Of a DNA stretch of 64,000 nucleotides, positions 52,250 through 64,000 are shown one piece after another. Source of the DNA: Lepidodermella squamata. Lineage: Eukaryota; Gastrotricha. The DNA lies in the NCBI GenBank assembly GCA_047495785.1, contig JBLDXI010000029.1, forward strand, positions 2,480,001-2,544,000, in the 5' to 3' direction. Under the pieces are notes generated by a model, which was given only the letters and a program-made list of their open reading frames with translations, was not told where the DNA came from and made no database searches. Position 1 is the stretch's first letter. Every line of letters starts with the position of its first letter. Position numbers and translations under genes: made by a program.

Positions 52250-53150
52250 CTATTATGCCATTCAACAGCAAGGGCCATGACAACTTCTACGCTGCTGGAT
52301 AAAAAACGACTAATATGGTTGAAAATAATAATACCTGAATGAATTGAAGCCGGAGGAACATAATCTTTAACTTGTACCTTAGACCGCGAGAAATGTTGAT
52401 GACATTGTATACGGAAACTACCACCTCTGGTGGGCTGGCCGCCATCGGTGGTGCATGCAAGTTCTCGTGAACTTCGTAGCCATTTTTGCAAGAAGGGCGG
52501 CTGCAATTGTTGAGCGGATAAGATGGTGGCTGGCGTTCCTCATGAGTTCTCCGAAATCTCCTAGGATGTGAGGGAGAGTTGCATTCTCGTCGTTGCAATG
52601 GCGACAAAGGGTTCGTCGGTACTGCGTCGTGGGTTTTCTCGGTTGTAACACAAGTCGGCTCGCATATTTAGGGAGATGATGAAATCAAAGGTCGAAAGAC
52701 GGGACTTGTTTTTAATCCACTTGCTGCAGGAGGGCACTTCTTTACAGAGTTTGATGCCTCAGCCTTTGTGTGACTTGCTGAACGCATTGACGGAGCGTAG
52801 GATAGAACGTAGATGCTGCCCGCGGTTCGATTCGACGTCTTCGATTTCAGGTGCACTGATTTTGAGCGATTCGAGACATAATGTCATTCCACCCTCAAAA
52901 TTTCGAAAAAAGTTGAAATTTGGGTTGTTGAGTTTAGCTAGTTTCCTGCACGTACAATAGCCTCCCATTCGCTTCGCATGAGACCGCACCATTGTTTCGT
53001 TGCTTAAAGAAACGATGACGGCGTATCTTTCGGCAGATCTGGGGCCTGCTTCACAGCACTTCTGACCAGTCATTCCACGTTTCGAGAAAAGAGGCTGGCA
53101 GCTTTGCGAGGAGTGCAGTCTGGAGGGGAAGCGTCGGTCAGATATAAAAG
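52250..53150 (-). mobile_element. Non-LTR retrotransposon remnant (C-terminal reverse-transcriptase region)
   Basis: Fragmentary minus-strand frames read, in order, KSRLSTFDFIISLNMRADLC, then RHCNDENATLPHILG and RNASHHLIRSTIAAALLAKM. This is the pattern at the C-terminal end of many LINE-type polyproteins: a basic segment, then a Cys-x2-Cys...His-x-x-Gly zinc-knuckle-like part (CRHC...LPHIL). Stops and frame shifts show that it is dead. It lies between the two tandem Cys-loop genes. The catalytic RT domain itself is not seen; limits are approximate. Confidence 0.6.
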
Positions 53151-53306
53151 AGTTGAAGTAATTTACCATTTTTATTATCCAATTAGCGTCACTTTCTCCT
53201 CCATGTCCAACATATACACATACAATCGGCAAGAAGGGGAAAGAGGAAAAACTTCGTGCGATAACAAAAATATTTCAACCAGATTCCGAATAAGATAATA
53301 GCTATG

Positions 53307-54661
53307 CTATTCGCTTTTAGACACAAGTGCGTGATACTGAGGAATGAATACAAAAAATGTCAAGGTTGAGATGAGAACAACTGCCAAGTAACAATAAAAA
53401 GCGACGCTATCTATAACCTCCGCTACTGAAGAGGGCGGAATGAAAATTTCGTCACCTGTCTGCTGCTCGTTTAGATCTGAAGATGATGCAGCCGAATCTC
53501 GCTTGCGCCGGCACAAAATTCGAACCAAAGCTGACTTCGAGCTGCGTTTATTGTCGAGTAGAAATAAGCAAACACTTTGGGCGAAAATAGCTAGTGCAAT
53601 GTAAATTGTCATGAGACATAGGTAGATGGTCAGCATGGGCGGGTGGTCGGCTGAACGTGGCAGTTCTACGGCCGTGAATGACTGGAACATAGCGTAAGCC
53701 AGCATGCAGGTGAATGAAATCTCCAATCTTTCAACCCGTTTAGGCGAGGCTGCAAACGAAGCCAGCTCAATGACTGAAATTAGAGAGCTCGGAATTATGA
53801 CGTTAAGGAGATAAAAACCAGGTTTTCGTCGAAATGTCAGCTGCAACTTCATCGTATCGAATGTTACGCTAGGGTCCGCGTACAAAACTGAATTGTTTAA
53901 AACTCTAGTCCCAATTATTTCCCACTGCTCGTGAATTGTAGTGTTTTGCAAAGAAATAGCTTGTTCGAAGATCTGGAACCTCTGATGAGTTCTGGGATAT
54001 CGCCAACTTTCAAGGTGGACAATGCAATCTTGGGTATCAAACGGGAAAAAGGAGAGGTCGAAATTGCAATGGAATGATACGAGTCCTGCACTACTGAATC
54101 TGCTGCTGCCATCCGATGCAATTCGGATGTAACTTTGCTTGTCCCGAGTTACCAGGTAGACATCATCTGCATTCATCAAAGCGACCTCTGGCAGCCATAC
54201 CCCAGTGTGCTCACCAAACGGTAGCACCAGACTACTGATGCATGATAGAGGAAATGTTTCGTTCCATCGGTGAATTTCATCTGTCCATTTCTTATGTTTA
54301 GATCAGCTCTCGTTCATTTGATTTTAGCTTTAAGTTAGTGACTTACCATGGTGATAAATCCGTTAACGCTGACCAAACGCATCCTCTCATCCTATTAAAA
54401 AAAGTGTTGGAAGCCGCTGATATTAGGCGAGAAACTCACGATATCATCTATGGATAATATTCCGAACCTAAGCAGCACAGTGATGGGCTTGCGAGCATCT
54501 TTAACTGGCCTCTCCCAATATTTGGAGTCACCAAAAATGGCTTCGGTGATGTTGCGGTCTTGAATCTCACGTGGATAATCAGCACACCTTTGCTGCTCGG
54601 AGTTTTCAGCCTCACCGATCCGTAATATTACAAAACTGACACAAAGTATGAGATATAACAT
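53307..54661 (-). CDS. Cys-loop ligand-gated ion channel subunit, tandem copy B (3 exons)
   Basis: Exons 54661-54440, 54391-54347 and 54290-53307 encode 416 residues, the same total length and intron positions as copy A. Long runs are identical (LPFGEHTGVW, ALMNADDVYL, PSSLISVIELASFAASPK). It shares the Cys-loop C-x13-C, four membrane segments, short M3-M4 loop and SPKRVERLE sequence. Differences lie in the signal peptide (LYLILCVSFVILRI), in M2 (FQSFTAVELP against FQTLTAGELP) and in the M3-M4 loop (NEQQTGDEIFIPPS). Both copies could co-assemble or form separate receptors. The acceptor of the third exon is an unusually poor one (CATAAG here, AATAAG in A) in both genes. Confidence 0.9.
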
Positions 54662-55668
54662 TGCTAATGCAAATTCGACAGAGTTGGTGATAAAAAATCA
54701 CAGGTGAAACGCACCTGGGTGTGGTAATAAAATTAGGTGTTTTCTTAATAATTTATCACATCGCATTCGTTTGTCGATAATTTACTGCCAACCGGACACA
54801 AGTCATAGCTTTGCCGACGGTTTTACAATGTTTAGCTTATACCTAGCTTGCCATTCAACAGCCATGAAAACTTGTACGTTAGATATTATATAGTATATTT
54901 ATAAAAAATACTGAAGATATTATGACACTAGCACAGTTATGCTACGATGATAATCACGCGACAATTGGGCCCTATATAAATGTAGCCGAAAACTTCGAAA
55001 AAATTTAATCTCTGAAACGCAAGTTGTATGAGGATTCGATGGCTTTACGTCAGCGGGTACCAAATGATAAGCTGTAATTTTCTTGGAGTTTTCGGAGACT
55101 GATGTTTATTTTTAATTAATTTTTGAAAAATTTGCAATACTGCGCATTTGACTGCAAAGAAGCATAACAAGAAGCACATGTAAGTGCCATGTCTTCAGTA
55201 TTTTTTATCTATGCTGGATAAAACACGATGCAACACGACGCACGGGCTGGTTGGAATAACTGACATATGATGAAGCTGTGGGAACACAAGTTTTGCCTTA
55301 AAATTGTGCATAGGCTCGAGTTGACTGGGCGAAATTTCATTTTCTATACACTCGGGAACATGACAGCTTTGCTAAAACCGGGTCAAAACTGGTAAAACTA
55401 AGAAAGGTCATGCGTGCAAAAAATTCTGAATAAGTTCATTTTGACTTTTGTAACCTTTTATTACTAATTGCTAGCGCTGAAATTTTTTCATTCCAAATGT
55501 AATTTTGAAGACTACGAAATAAAGGATGTTCACTGACAAAACACAGGAAATTCGGATGACCGAGCCGCAAGCTCTATTTCGTTACCGTTACTGAGTCATC
55601 TTTGAAAGGCGCTCCTAATTTGCTTCAAAACGTCCTTTTGAACACTAAAATGTTGGGTCTTCCTGTTA

Positions 55669-56005
55669 CCGGAACCAAATTTACAGTGAACGGAACCAAA
55701 TTTGCTGTTAGCGGAACCAAATTTTAGAATTTTCTAGTGGCCTGAAATCGGTTTTCGGATATTTATTGCATGTCAAAATTGGCCACAATAATTCTAGAAA
55801 ATTCACCAGTGAATTCAGCGCAACATTCTCTATAGCACGCAGTGTTCAATTCAGAATTCATGCTTAAAATTCTTAGAAATATTCCAAAAATGACTAAGTA
55901 TATTTCGAGTTTGGTTCCGCAAAAAGCAAATTTGGTTCCGCTACAGCATATTTGGTCCCGCTACAGCATATTTGGTTCCGATACAGCAAATTTGGTTCCG
56001 CTAAA
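55669..56005. repeat. Inverted array of GGAACCAAATTT-type units
   Basis: Three plus-strand copies of CGGAACCAAATTT at 55669-55724 face about five inverted copies (AAATTTGGTTCCGCTACAGC and variants) at 55909-56005. A spacer of about 190 bp separates them. A similar, smaller pair (GGAACCAAAAT near 62818; ATTTGGTTCC near 62932) lies in a latrophilin intron. Confidence 0.75.
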
Positions 56006-56180
56006 AGATATTCCCTAAAATGTTACTCGTTCAATATTTGAAAACTATCAATTTTTTCGCTTTCCAACCTTTGTTCAACTGCAAGGCGGCAAAAAGTGCG
56101 GTAAAGCGGTTTATCTCTCCCTGGTTAAGCATTCTGAACCTCATGGTTATGGAATGGAAAGCGTTTGAAAAAATTCGACT

Positions 56181-56256
56181 AGGATAGGAAAGGACGATAA
56201 GGAGGATAAGGACGATAAGGACGATAAGGAGGATAAGGAGGACGATAAGGAGGAAA
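56181..56256 (+). repeat. Purine-rich minisatellite
   Basis: Imperfect 9-bp units of GGACGATAA and GGAGGATAA type, about eight copies, all purine-rich on the plus strand. Confidence 0.85.
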
Positions 56257-56497
56257 AAATTCGGCTTTTCCTTACCCACTTTTGCACCAGTTATTGCAGA
56301 GCCTCATTCGATGAGAGTTGATTTTTCCACAAAAGAGTTCAGTAATTTTCCATTTTTATTATCCATTTCATCCGTAAAAATTATAATTTTTTTTCAAACA
56401 AACAAGTCAGATATAATAATGTTGAGTAGCCATTTTTGCCATTTTGAAATAGCAGCGCGATCATCGCCAACATAATGCACAAAATTTCAACAATCAT

Positions 56498-59400
56498 TCA
56501 GTAAAAATCACGTGACGACGATTCATTGCTAGCACTCGGCAACAGCGTTAGCGATCTGACGTGCGACGGCGCTGTTGTGTCGACAAGCAGCAGATTATCG
56601 CCATCCGTGTCATCGAACATATCCGCGTCATGCTCAGCCGCCTTAATTTCGCGACTACTAACGCTCGCCTTCACGAATAACGCGCTGTCTGAGCACGATT
56701 TATCCAACCGCTTCGGCGGGAACTGCTTCGCGAATTCGACCACCGGCGACCGATCTTCGGAGCTGCAAGTATTAGGCTGAGCTTTGTTCGAACAAAACCC
56801 GGAATCATTTCGTTTCGCCGCGACTTTCGAGTTGGGCCTAGTTTTCTCCAACGACCCAGTTGAGACGTGTAAATCGTCTAAAGGCGCGTAGATATCAGGC
56901 ATTCCACTTATTGAAAGCGACGAATTCGACGAGACAGAAGTTTCACTGATGCCGTCCAAATCGTTGTTACTCCTCTCGAAAATTCGAGAGACGAACATCC
57001 GATTCCCTAACTGCGCTGTTTCTTCATCGATCAGCCCCTGCTCGTGTTGTTTTACCAAGGCTGATAAGAAGTCGCTGAATGTCTTCGATTTACTGCACAA
57101 CACGTGAACAGGCTCGGCGCGATGGATGGCCGTCGCAATTTTAGATTCCTGCTCTTCAAAGTCGTCGTCATCTTCCTCCATGATAGCTTTTGTCGCGAAT
57201 TTCGCGTCGAATTCTGTCAATTCGCGAGCAACTTTCGAGTCATCACTAGCCATCGCGAAGGCTTGTGCCATGTAATCGGTCACGTTATCGGTATCGCAAT
57301 TAGATTCGCTGAATATCAGACTGTCATAGGCGTTATTATTGGCGTAAGAGGCCGGCGGGTGTGCGACTAGAATTTGGGCCTCGATTTTATTATTGTTCAT
57401 GTTGACGTAATCTGCGCTGTTATTGCTGGCTATTTGCGTAGGTCGAGTGCGGTCGTTTGAAGTTGTCGAATTGGGAGTCTTTGAAGGTGGCCCCGTTTCG
57501 ACTGCTGACTGGGTACTGCACGCGGTTAGCTGCGACTGCGGTTGATCCGGCCGGGTCGAACACGTATGTTGGAACGGTGTACTTGATACCAGCCTTTGAT
57601 TCAGATCTAGAAAAACACGAACAAAATTAATTTCAACTAACAATTTTGATGTATTCAATGATAAAGGAATGCCCTCTGGAATGCTTCCAGATCGGGGGGA
57701 AATTGTATTTCTCCATATGGTATTCCTATTCCCACAAGCCCACAATCCTGAGCCACTTTTTGGAGTGCGAAAGGGTTAACCCAGCGAAAATAAATGAAAT
57801 ATAAATTAAAAATTAAAATTAAAATTCCGCCTTAATAATTTCCCACAGAAGCATGTTGTGTTTCTCCATTTTTCTTCAAAACCAAGTAATAATGCAGGGA
57901 TTAGTGACCTACTAAGTCCTATTTTTATTATTCTGACCTACAAAGGCAAGCTCAAAAATGGCAATAATTTTTATGAATGGGAGTGTTTTCGACGCAAAAC
58001 AATAATATTTCCGGCTTTGCGAGAACACTTCAATGTAGTGGGCGCACATAACAAGAAAAAACGTCAAGACCCTGATTAGCGAGGGCAAAGGATCAGGTAT
58101 ATAAGATTTAAGGACTTCGCACTTTTAGTTCGCCTAAAATTAGTCATAAAACCACTTTTGACATCTATTCATAGAGGGAATACTCATAAAAAATCGATCA
58201 CTATGAGGTAAAAAAAGCCTATCGCAAAAAATGTAAGAAAATCGAGATTTTTTACCTTGCTGAGAGTGAGTCTGAATTTGCTGTTGTGCCGGATTGGGCT
58301 GGGGTAATGACTGCTGGGGGCTGGTACATTTTCCAAGAATCAGATCTGGCAAGTAGGACTTTGCTTCGTCGACTGTTACTGCCAATGGAGGCGCTGGAAG
58401 GTGAGTGTCGACTGACGTGGCGACTGCCGCCGACGCCTGGGGAGTAAATCGGCTTTTGAACATCCTCACAAGAATCTATAAAGCAAAATGAATGCATGAA
58501 AACATTATTGATCACACGTTTTTTAAAGCGGCTTTGGCTCCGTTCAAAGGCAACATTGAGTAATAAAGGGAAGCGACAGGAAACAAAGCGCTCAACCGCT
58601 CACATTAAGCAGGTTTTTTTTATAGAAAAAAACAATAATTTATGCATGCCTTGGCAGTTGGACGACGGGTGATTTGTTCTGTTCCAACCCTGGAAAGTGC
58701 CGCGCGATATTTTATTGAAAAAACAAAAGCGCGTGGGGGGTTCGGGAATTTTCGCCCGGCTCTCATGAATAAGTTATAAGCCGCCGTTAATATGTGCCTA
58801 AATGCGGTTCAACAACGCACGGATATCCTACAGCCAAATCTCTGGTTTTGCGTGCCAGTGCCGCGCCCAATTGCGGTGGAAATATTCCATTATTACAGCA
58901 AACTACTGTAAAAATACTATTAATATAAATTGTCTAGCGACATAAATGAACTGGCAATGCAATAATAAAGCCGCAGTTTTTTTCGTATTTTCTGGCCCGC
59001 TGCGGAACAAAACGGCGAAGCGCCGCTTGGTTGACAAGCGGCGGACTGGACACGCAGAGAAGTGGAATATAATGATAGCGATGATATAATCGGCAGTGAT
59101 AATAATATTTGTTCAGGAATTCGCCGCCCTAAACTGGCGCCGCTCGTGTGTTTGCGTGAGCGCGCGCGAAAATGGCGCAAATATTTTGCCGAATAATAAG
59201 CGACGAGACAAAAATATAATAAAAAAAGCCGGCTATTAGCAGTAGCTTCAGATCAAGGCCCAAATGAAAAATCCATATTTAGGTGTATTACACTTAAAAA
59301 TTATTATTTACAACAATAAAAAAAGCTGGTATTAAATTACCGGCGTAACGTAGCAGAAGTAGCTGCGTTGACTGAATTTACACAATAAAAAATGACAGTT

Positions 59401-62400
59401 TTTTCACCTAATAAGGGTGTGGAAATCCGTAAATAGTGATGCAAACGATTCAGTAATTGATTTTTTTGGGTATGAAAATAAAACTAGGCCCAGTGATGCA
59501 CCCAAGGCGCAATTTTTAATCAACAAATTACCATGTTGTTTTTTTTAGAATTCCAAACTGTAGCATAATTCATTGAGGTTTGCGTCAAAGACGTAGCCAT
59601 TGGCGAAATTAGAATTTAATCGCAAATTAATGACGCGTGGGGCGCGATTTGCGTCGGACAAAACGCCCGTTTATAGAATCCATATAAAATTACATGGTTT
59701 AAGCTTGCCCTCGGGTTATAGATCAATTATATTACGATGAATTTCGTGTAAAATTGATTAATTACGAAGCTATAAGTTTCAGCGTCTGTAATTAAAATTA
59801 ATACACGCCAGCGAAAAAATTAGTGAAAAAACTGGGGGAAAAAAGGTATTATTACGTTTTGGGTAATTCGGTTGTTGTTGTGGTTAGTTTGGTTAGCGGC
59901 GGTTGAGGAGGACGACAGCGATAGTAACTGACTTGACGAGTGATCAGTGCCCGGCTGGCTGCTGCTATTCGTCGTATTCGAGTTGATCGATGGCGCCGTC
60001 GGCGTCACTGGGTAGTAGCCTTTATTACCAGCGATGAGACCGCGTCGCGATTGGCTGCGGGCGGCTGAGGACGACCGGCTCGGGAAGCAGCAGGACGATG
60101 ACTGAGTCGAATACTCGCTGTCGAGGTAAGGACTCAAGTGTTGACCGGCTAATAGCTGGTCGTTTCGGGCCAAATACGCCGGGGTTCGATTAGCAGCTAG
60201 ATTTTTGTTATTCTCCTGGTAATACGCTGAGTTGTTACTACTGCAACAACACACGCCTCGAAACCAAGCTGCATATTGCCGACGGACCCATTTGTTGAAG
60301 ACGCAGAAAAATAAAAATATCAGGAATCCCTATAGATACAAAACACAATTTTAGAGGGTGACTAACAGCGATGAGTCACGAGTGACCTCATAAAAAATTG
60401 AATCTAGATTTTAAATGAATTGCTATATATAGTTAAAATTAAATGGCTCTCAAAATTTAGAAATTATATTCAAAAATGTCAATGACCCTTCAGCCAGTGC
60501 GTTATAGCTTTATTTGTAGGCGAGACTACTGTAAAAGCATCTCGCAGGTGAAAAGCAGGCTATACTGCAGTAAATAATAATAATATAACTGAATTATGAG
60601 GCAGCATCACCCCAGTAATAACAAACAGTGCGATAAAATGTTGCATATTATCACGTGCAGTACATACCTTGTCACACACGCCCGAGTTCACATTTTAAGG
60701 CGCGCCAGGCCAAAGAGACTTCTTCGTATACATACTTACTATAAAGGGCACTTCTTAGATGCGCCGAGTCAGCATTATGCCGTACTTTGTTTACGCCTAT
60801 ATAGCACTTAATCGGCCGCTCTGTTTTCTGACGCACCTTAGCCTCACCTGCATGCGACCTTTTATTATAATTATTATTATAAAAACTCGTGTTATCCCAG
60901 ACGCGTGACGCAAACATAATTGTATTTACGGGTGAGGTCATAGGCTGAAAGCTGACAGCCGTGAGGTTACACCGCGAAATTTAATTTCTCTACTCACCTG
61001 TAGACTGTTGAAGATCGCGAAGAGATATGCCGCAATTACAAGATGTTGATTGATGTAAAGAAACCCAAAAGACCAGGTCAGACCCAGTAAAATCGTCGCC
61101 GCAGCGATTCCTTTAATCGTAGATCTAAAATTATTAAAATTATATTAATTAATCGCAAAAAATAGGAAATTATTTTTTACCTTGTTTGATAAAGCTTAGA
61201 TTCCTTGCCAGCTGCGCAAACGATGTGATCGTTAGCGTGGGTTAACAGCGAGCAGGCTTTACAGATCAGGTAGCTGAGAATGAACACGTTCACCTAAAAA
61301 TACGAGTAAACATGTGAATATTGTAAATGCGAGCGCACATATATGCTTGATAATGACGCGTTATTATACGCATGAGCTGTTTTTCGGCCGCGAACCGGAA
61401 AACGAGCGCATACACACCGGCGAGAAAAGGTAACAAAAAATGATTAATGACGCCAGCTTCCGAGTATTATTACTATAAAACGAAATAATTAACACGAGAA
61501 ATGACTTACAAAAATAACTAAGCCAACAGGTACCACAAAGTAGAGTAGCCAACGGCCGTGCAGCCAGCAACTGAAATAATAATAGTAGCGATATTTTCAC
61601 GCAAAATTAATTGATTATGCAATTAGGGTAAATGAAGCGATAAAGCAATTATATTATCAAAGGGTACAATTCGAGGGTTGAAGAGGGGGTCAACACTTAC
61701 ATTTTTCCATCGCCATACGCCTCAAGGCCCGAAACGCCCGCGGTAAGTCCGACTAGTAAAATACTCGTGCCTGTGACAAAAAAGTATTTAAATAAGGTCA
61801 CTTGAGCGATTTAAGACAAAAAAAATCAATTTCCGCTATAGTAGCGACTTTTACCGTAGGCGGCGAGGTAATAAATGGGCCATTTGCGGGTTGTAGAAGG
61901 CATAAGTTCATTGAGCTTAATCGCGATTTGTACACCCTCGAGTAGCATCCATACGAAGGCGGAGGTGAAGAAAAATTGCAGGAATCCAGCGACGAGTTTG
62001 CAAGCGATGGGAAATACCGCTGCGTGGCGAATGCCGGTAATAAAAAGAGCTTCGCCGAAAAACAGACACGCTGCAAGATGCTTGTGAACTGTCCGCTGAT
62101 CGCTATCCAATTTTCTTGAAAAAAATTGTCAAAAATTAAAAATTCAAGGAATTGACTAATTTTGCGCCAACCTGTCGATAAATTGAAAGGTGAACCAGAA
62201 TAAGAGGAGGCAAACGGACGAAATCGAACAGCCTGCGATCGTGATGATTGACAGCCATTCTCGGTCATGCTCAGCGGTCTGAAGGAATAATATTAACGAT
62301 AAAATATCAAACATTTTCTAAATATTCTTCCCTAATTTGTTCATTTTCAAATAATTTTGTGCCCTATTTTATGTGATAAGATAAGTGGTCATTTTTAATG

Positions 62401-64000
62401 AATTTTAAACCCGGCTTTAGCACTCGTGACTGTGGTAAAACTCGGCGGAACAATGCGAATTTGGCAGCATTACAGCGAGAAAAATGTCTAATTTACAGCC
62501 GGTATTAAGGCTTTATAATATAATCCAGCCGTTTAAAGGCAGATTTTATTCTGCTTTATCTCAATGAGCGGAATGCGCGCTCGCATACCTCAGCGTCCAT
62601 ACCACTGACGTCGACTAGAATGGCGAAACTCGTCAGATGGTTACAACCGCAAGTCGTGTGAGTCGAGTTGGTGCGAACGCGATAGCAGCCTTCAGCAGAC
62701 CAACTTCCGCGATAAGTCCTAAAAATAAAAAATAAAAATAAAATTTAAATTTAATTCATATTTAATTAGTAGCCACTATAGGTCTCACTTTAAGCGAGAC
62801 GGTAATGACGCCAGTTGCGGAACCAAAATAGGTACCAGCATTCAAAAATTATTCACGCACTCAAAATTTCTGATATTTTTAATCAAAATATGCAATAAAT
62901 AAAAAAGGAGACAAGGGCCGAAGTTTTAATTATTTGGTTCCACTAAAAAAATATTCTTAAAAATAACTCCGGCTAAAACTAACCAAGGATTGTAGTCCCA
63001 GAAGCAGCAAATTGGTTTCTGACGATCATCAATCTGAAAAAAATTGAAAATTCTCAATAAAAAAAATTCACAATGAATATATTTCTCACCTTTTCGTGTC
63101 TCAAAGTGAAGATAACTGGTTCGTCGAGTTGCATCTTAACCCTATGCCGCTCGCCCATGGAAATAGTCACAATTTTACTGTTAAGGACATGTGATCGCGT
63201 CTGGCCAGCAATTGGGAAGTTCACGTAGGAATTTCCCTCTTCATCCGTACCTTCGCCATTGACCGGGCCACGATTCGAGAATGAATCATTAAAACTCGGC
63301 AAATCGGCCGTGAAGCCCATAAACCGTTCCAAATTACGGTACTGGATGTAGACGACCTTAGCCAAACCGTTTTCGGAATATTTTTGAAGCTGAGAAGTCG
63401 GCATGACAACAGATTCATCGTCATCGATGAAAATCTTCAAATCCTGAGGCGATGTTGAATCTTTCTTCTCCTGTTGTTTCTGCTCTTTCAGCTTTTTCGG
63501 AAATTCCTTCGACTGTTTCCCCTGCAATTTTTCGACATTTACCACCGAAACTTCGGCGATGATGTTGTCCTCCAAATGCAGGGTCGTGTCTGTATCGCCA
63601 AAGTCTGGCAAATCGCCCTTGACCGAAATTTTACTCCTCGCCTCAGCCTCTGACATCATCGACTGTTCGATGCCTTCCATCAAACGAGTCGCAGCTACGT
63701 CCTGCTTAAATTCAGGAAGATCAGCCCATATCGGGAATTGCTCGTCCGATAGGAGGGACGACCCGCTTCGGGCCAGTGATTTCGCGACTTGATTCACCGA
63801 CTCAGCTTCAGGTGGTCTCGTCAAGCTTTTCTCCGTTTTCGCGCTAGCATTCGCAGTTTTTTGAATCGCTTCGACAGTAGAAATTAAATCACCGCCATAT
63901 GTCATTTTAGTCTGGGCCGTTTTCGATTCGAGACTCCTCGCCGCGTCAACAGGCGGTTTCGACCCTTGGCTGACCTCCTCGGCAAGCTTTTTCATCTGTT
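56498..64000 (-). CDS. Latrophilin-like adhesion GPCR (12 exons seen, N-terminus outside window)
   Basis: Exons, minus: >64000-63090, 63033-62984, 62718-62589, 62278-62172, 62114-61855, 61770-61701, 61570-61510, 61293-61181, 61124-60998, 60329-59856, 58475-58256, 57606-56498. They agree in phase. The first exon carries GAIN sequence ([14 protein letters not shown]); the GPS has [18 protein letters not shown] with HL/T cleavage site. The membrane part is close to latrophilins: [20 protein letters not shown] (TM3), [11 protein letters not shown] (TM5), [14 protein letters not shown] (TM6), [18 protein letters not shown] (TM7). Latrophilins are neuronal adhesion receptors that bind teneurins and FLRTs. 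The cytoplasmic tail is about 600 residues, acidic and Ser/Asn-rich. An alternative donor at 60029 would shift the next two exons to a second open frame ending at 57420. Confidence 0.92.

Larger units (their letters stand above)
54662..56497. other. Intergenic, inverted short repeats and purine-rich tract
   Basis: Upstream of Cys-loop copy B and downstream of the latrophilin-like gene. It holds the GGAACCAAATTT inverted repeats (55669-56005) and a purine-rich tract (56181-56256). A frame at 56031-56279 (minus) is an artefact of the tract. Confidence 0.6.

Noticed and set aside
56031-56279. 82-residue frame with LLIVLLILLIVLIVL
   Set aside because: Hydrophobic only because it translates the purine-rich minisatellite on the other strand.
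60596-60941. Overlapping frames on both strands in a latrophilin intron
   Set aside because: No domain, and the TM6 and TM7 exons on either side splice directly.
1-64000. CRISPR array, prophage or bacterial operons
   Set aside because: No spaced direct repeats, and the genes, introns and snRNAs are animal-type throughout.

Overview
The window is nuclear DNA from a small, compact animal genome. Evidence: spliceosomal introns mostly 49-60 nt long with GT-AG ends, U2 and U6 snRNA genes, U3 snoRNA genes, and animal gene families (Cys-loop channels, adhesion, amine and GABA-B-like GPCRs, latrophilin, GCP4, STOML2, PP6 ankyrin subunit). I cannot assign the phylum from sequence alone. A microscopic invertebrate (tardigrade or other meiofaunal animal) is a guess from the short introns and the stress-protein content. 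Exon coordinates below were read by hand; each full multi-exon model closes in frame.

Region 1 (1-21 kb) is the accessory part. It starts with the 5' part of a Cys-loop receptor (minus) and a small secreted-protein gene. It then holds a duplicated module: three copies of a secreted Lys/Gly/Ser-rich protein gene (3.8, 12.4 and 21.3 kb), two copies of an unusual small heat-shock protein gene (4.8 and 18.6 kb) with an Ala/Gly/Glu helical-repeat region before the alpha-crystallin domain, and a U3 snoRNA gene after each sHSP gene. A tRNA-Gln and a U6 gene follow the first U3. Between the copies lie a GABA-B-like receptor, a DUF4874/DUF4832 secreted protein, and many palindromic or MITE-like repeats.

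Region 2 (21-35 kb) has a GAPR-1-like CAP protein gene, a minus-strand tRNA-Ser/U2/tRNA-Gly cluster, an 11-exon adhesion GPCR (minus) and an amine-type GPCR (plus).

Region 3 (35-49 kb) is plus-strand and housekeeping in character: a Dpy-30/EF-hand/ankyrin protein, GCP4, mitochondrial STOML2 and a five-exon PP6 regulatory ankyrin subunit. GCP4, STOML2 and the ankyrin gene are separated by only 110 and 243 bp. The last ankyrin intron carries a MITE and a dead transposase gene.

Region 4 (50-64 kb, minus) has two tandem Cys-loop receptor genes split by a non-LTR retrotransposon remnant, then a latrophilin-like gene that runs off the right edge. Two exons of its cytoplasmic tail are open and splice-compatible in two reading frames.

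Most interesting: the repeat-bearing sHSP linked to U3 in a duplicated unit, the KG-rich trio whose exons are nearly identical while introns have diverged, and the possible dual-coding latrophilin tail.
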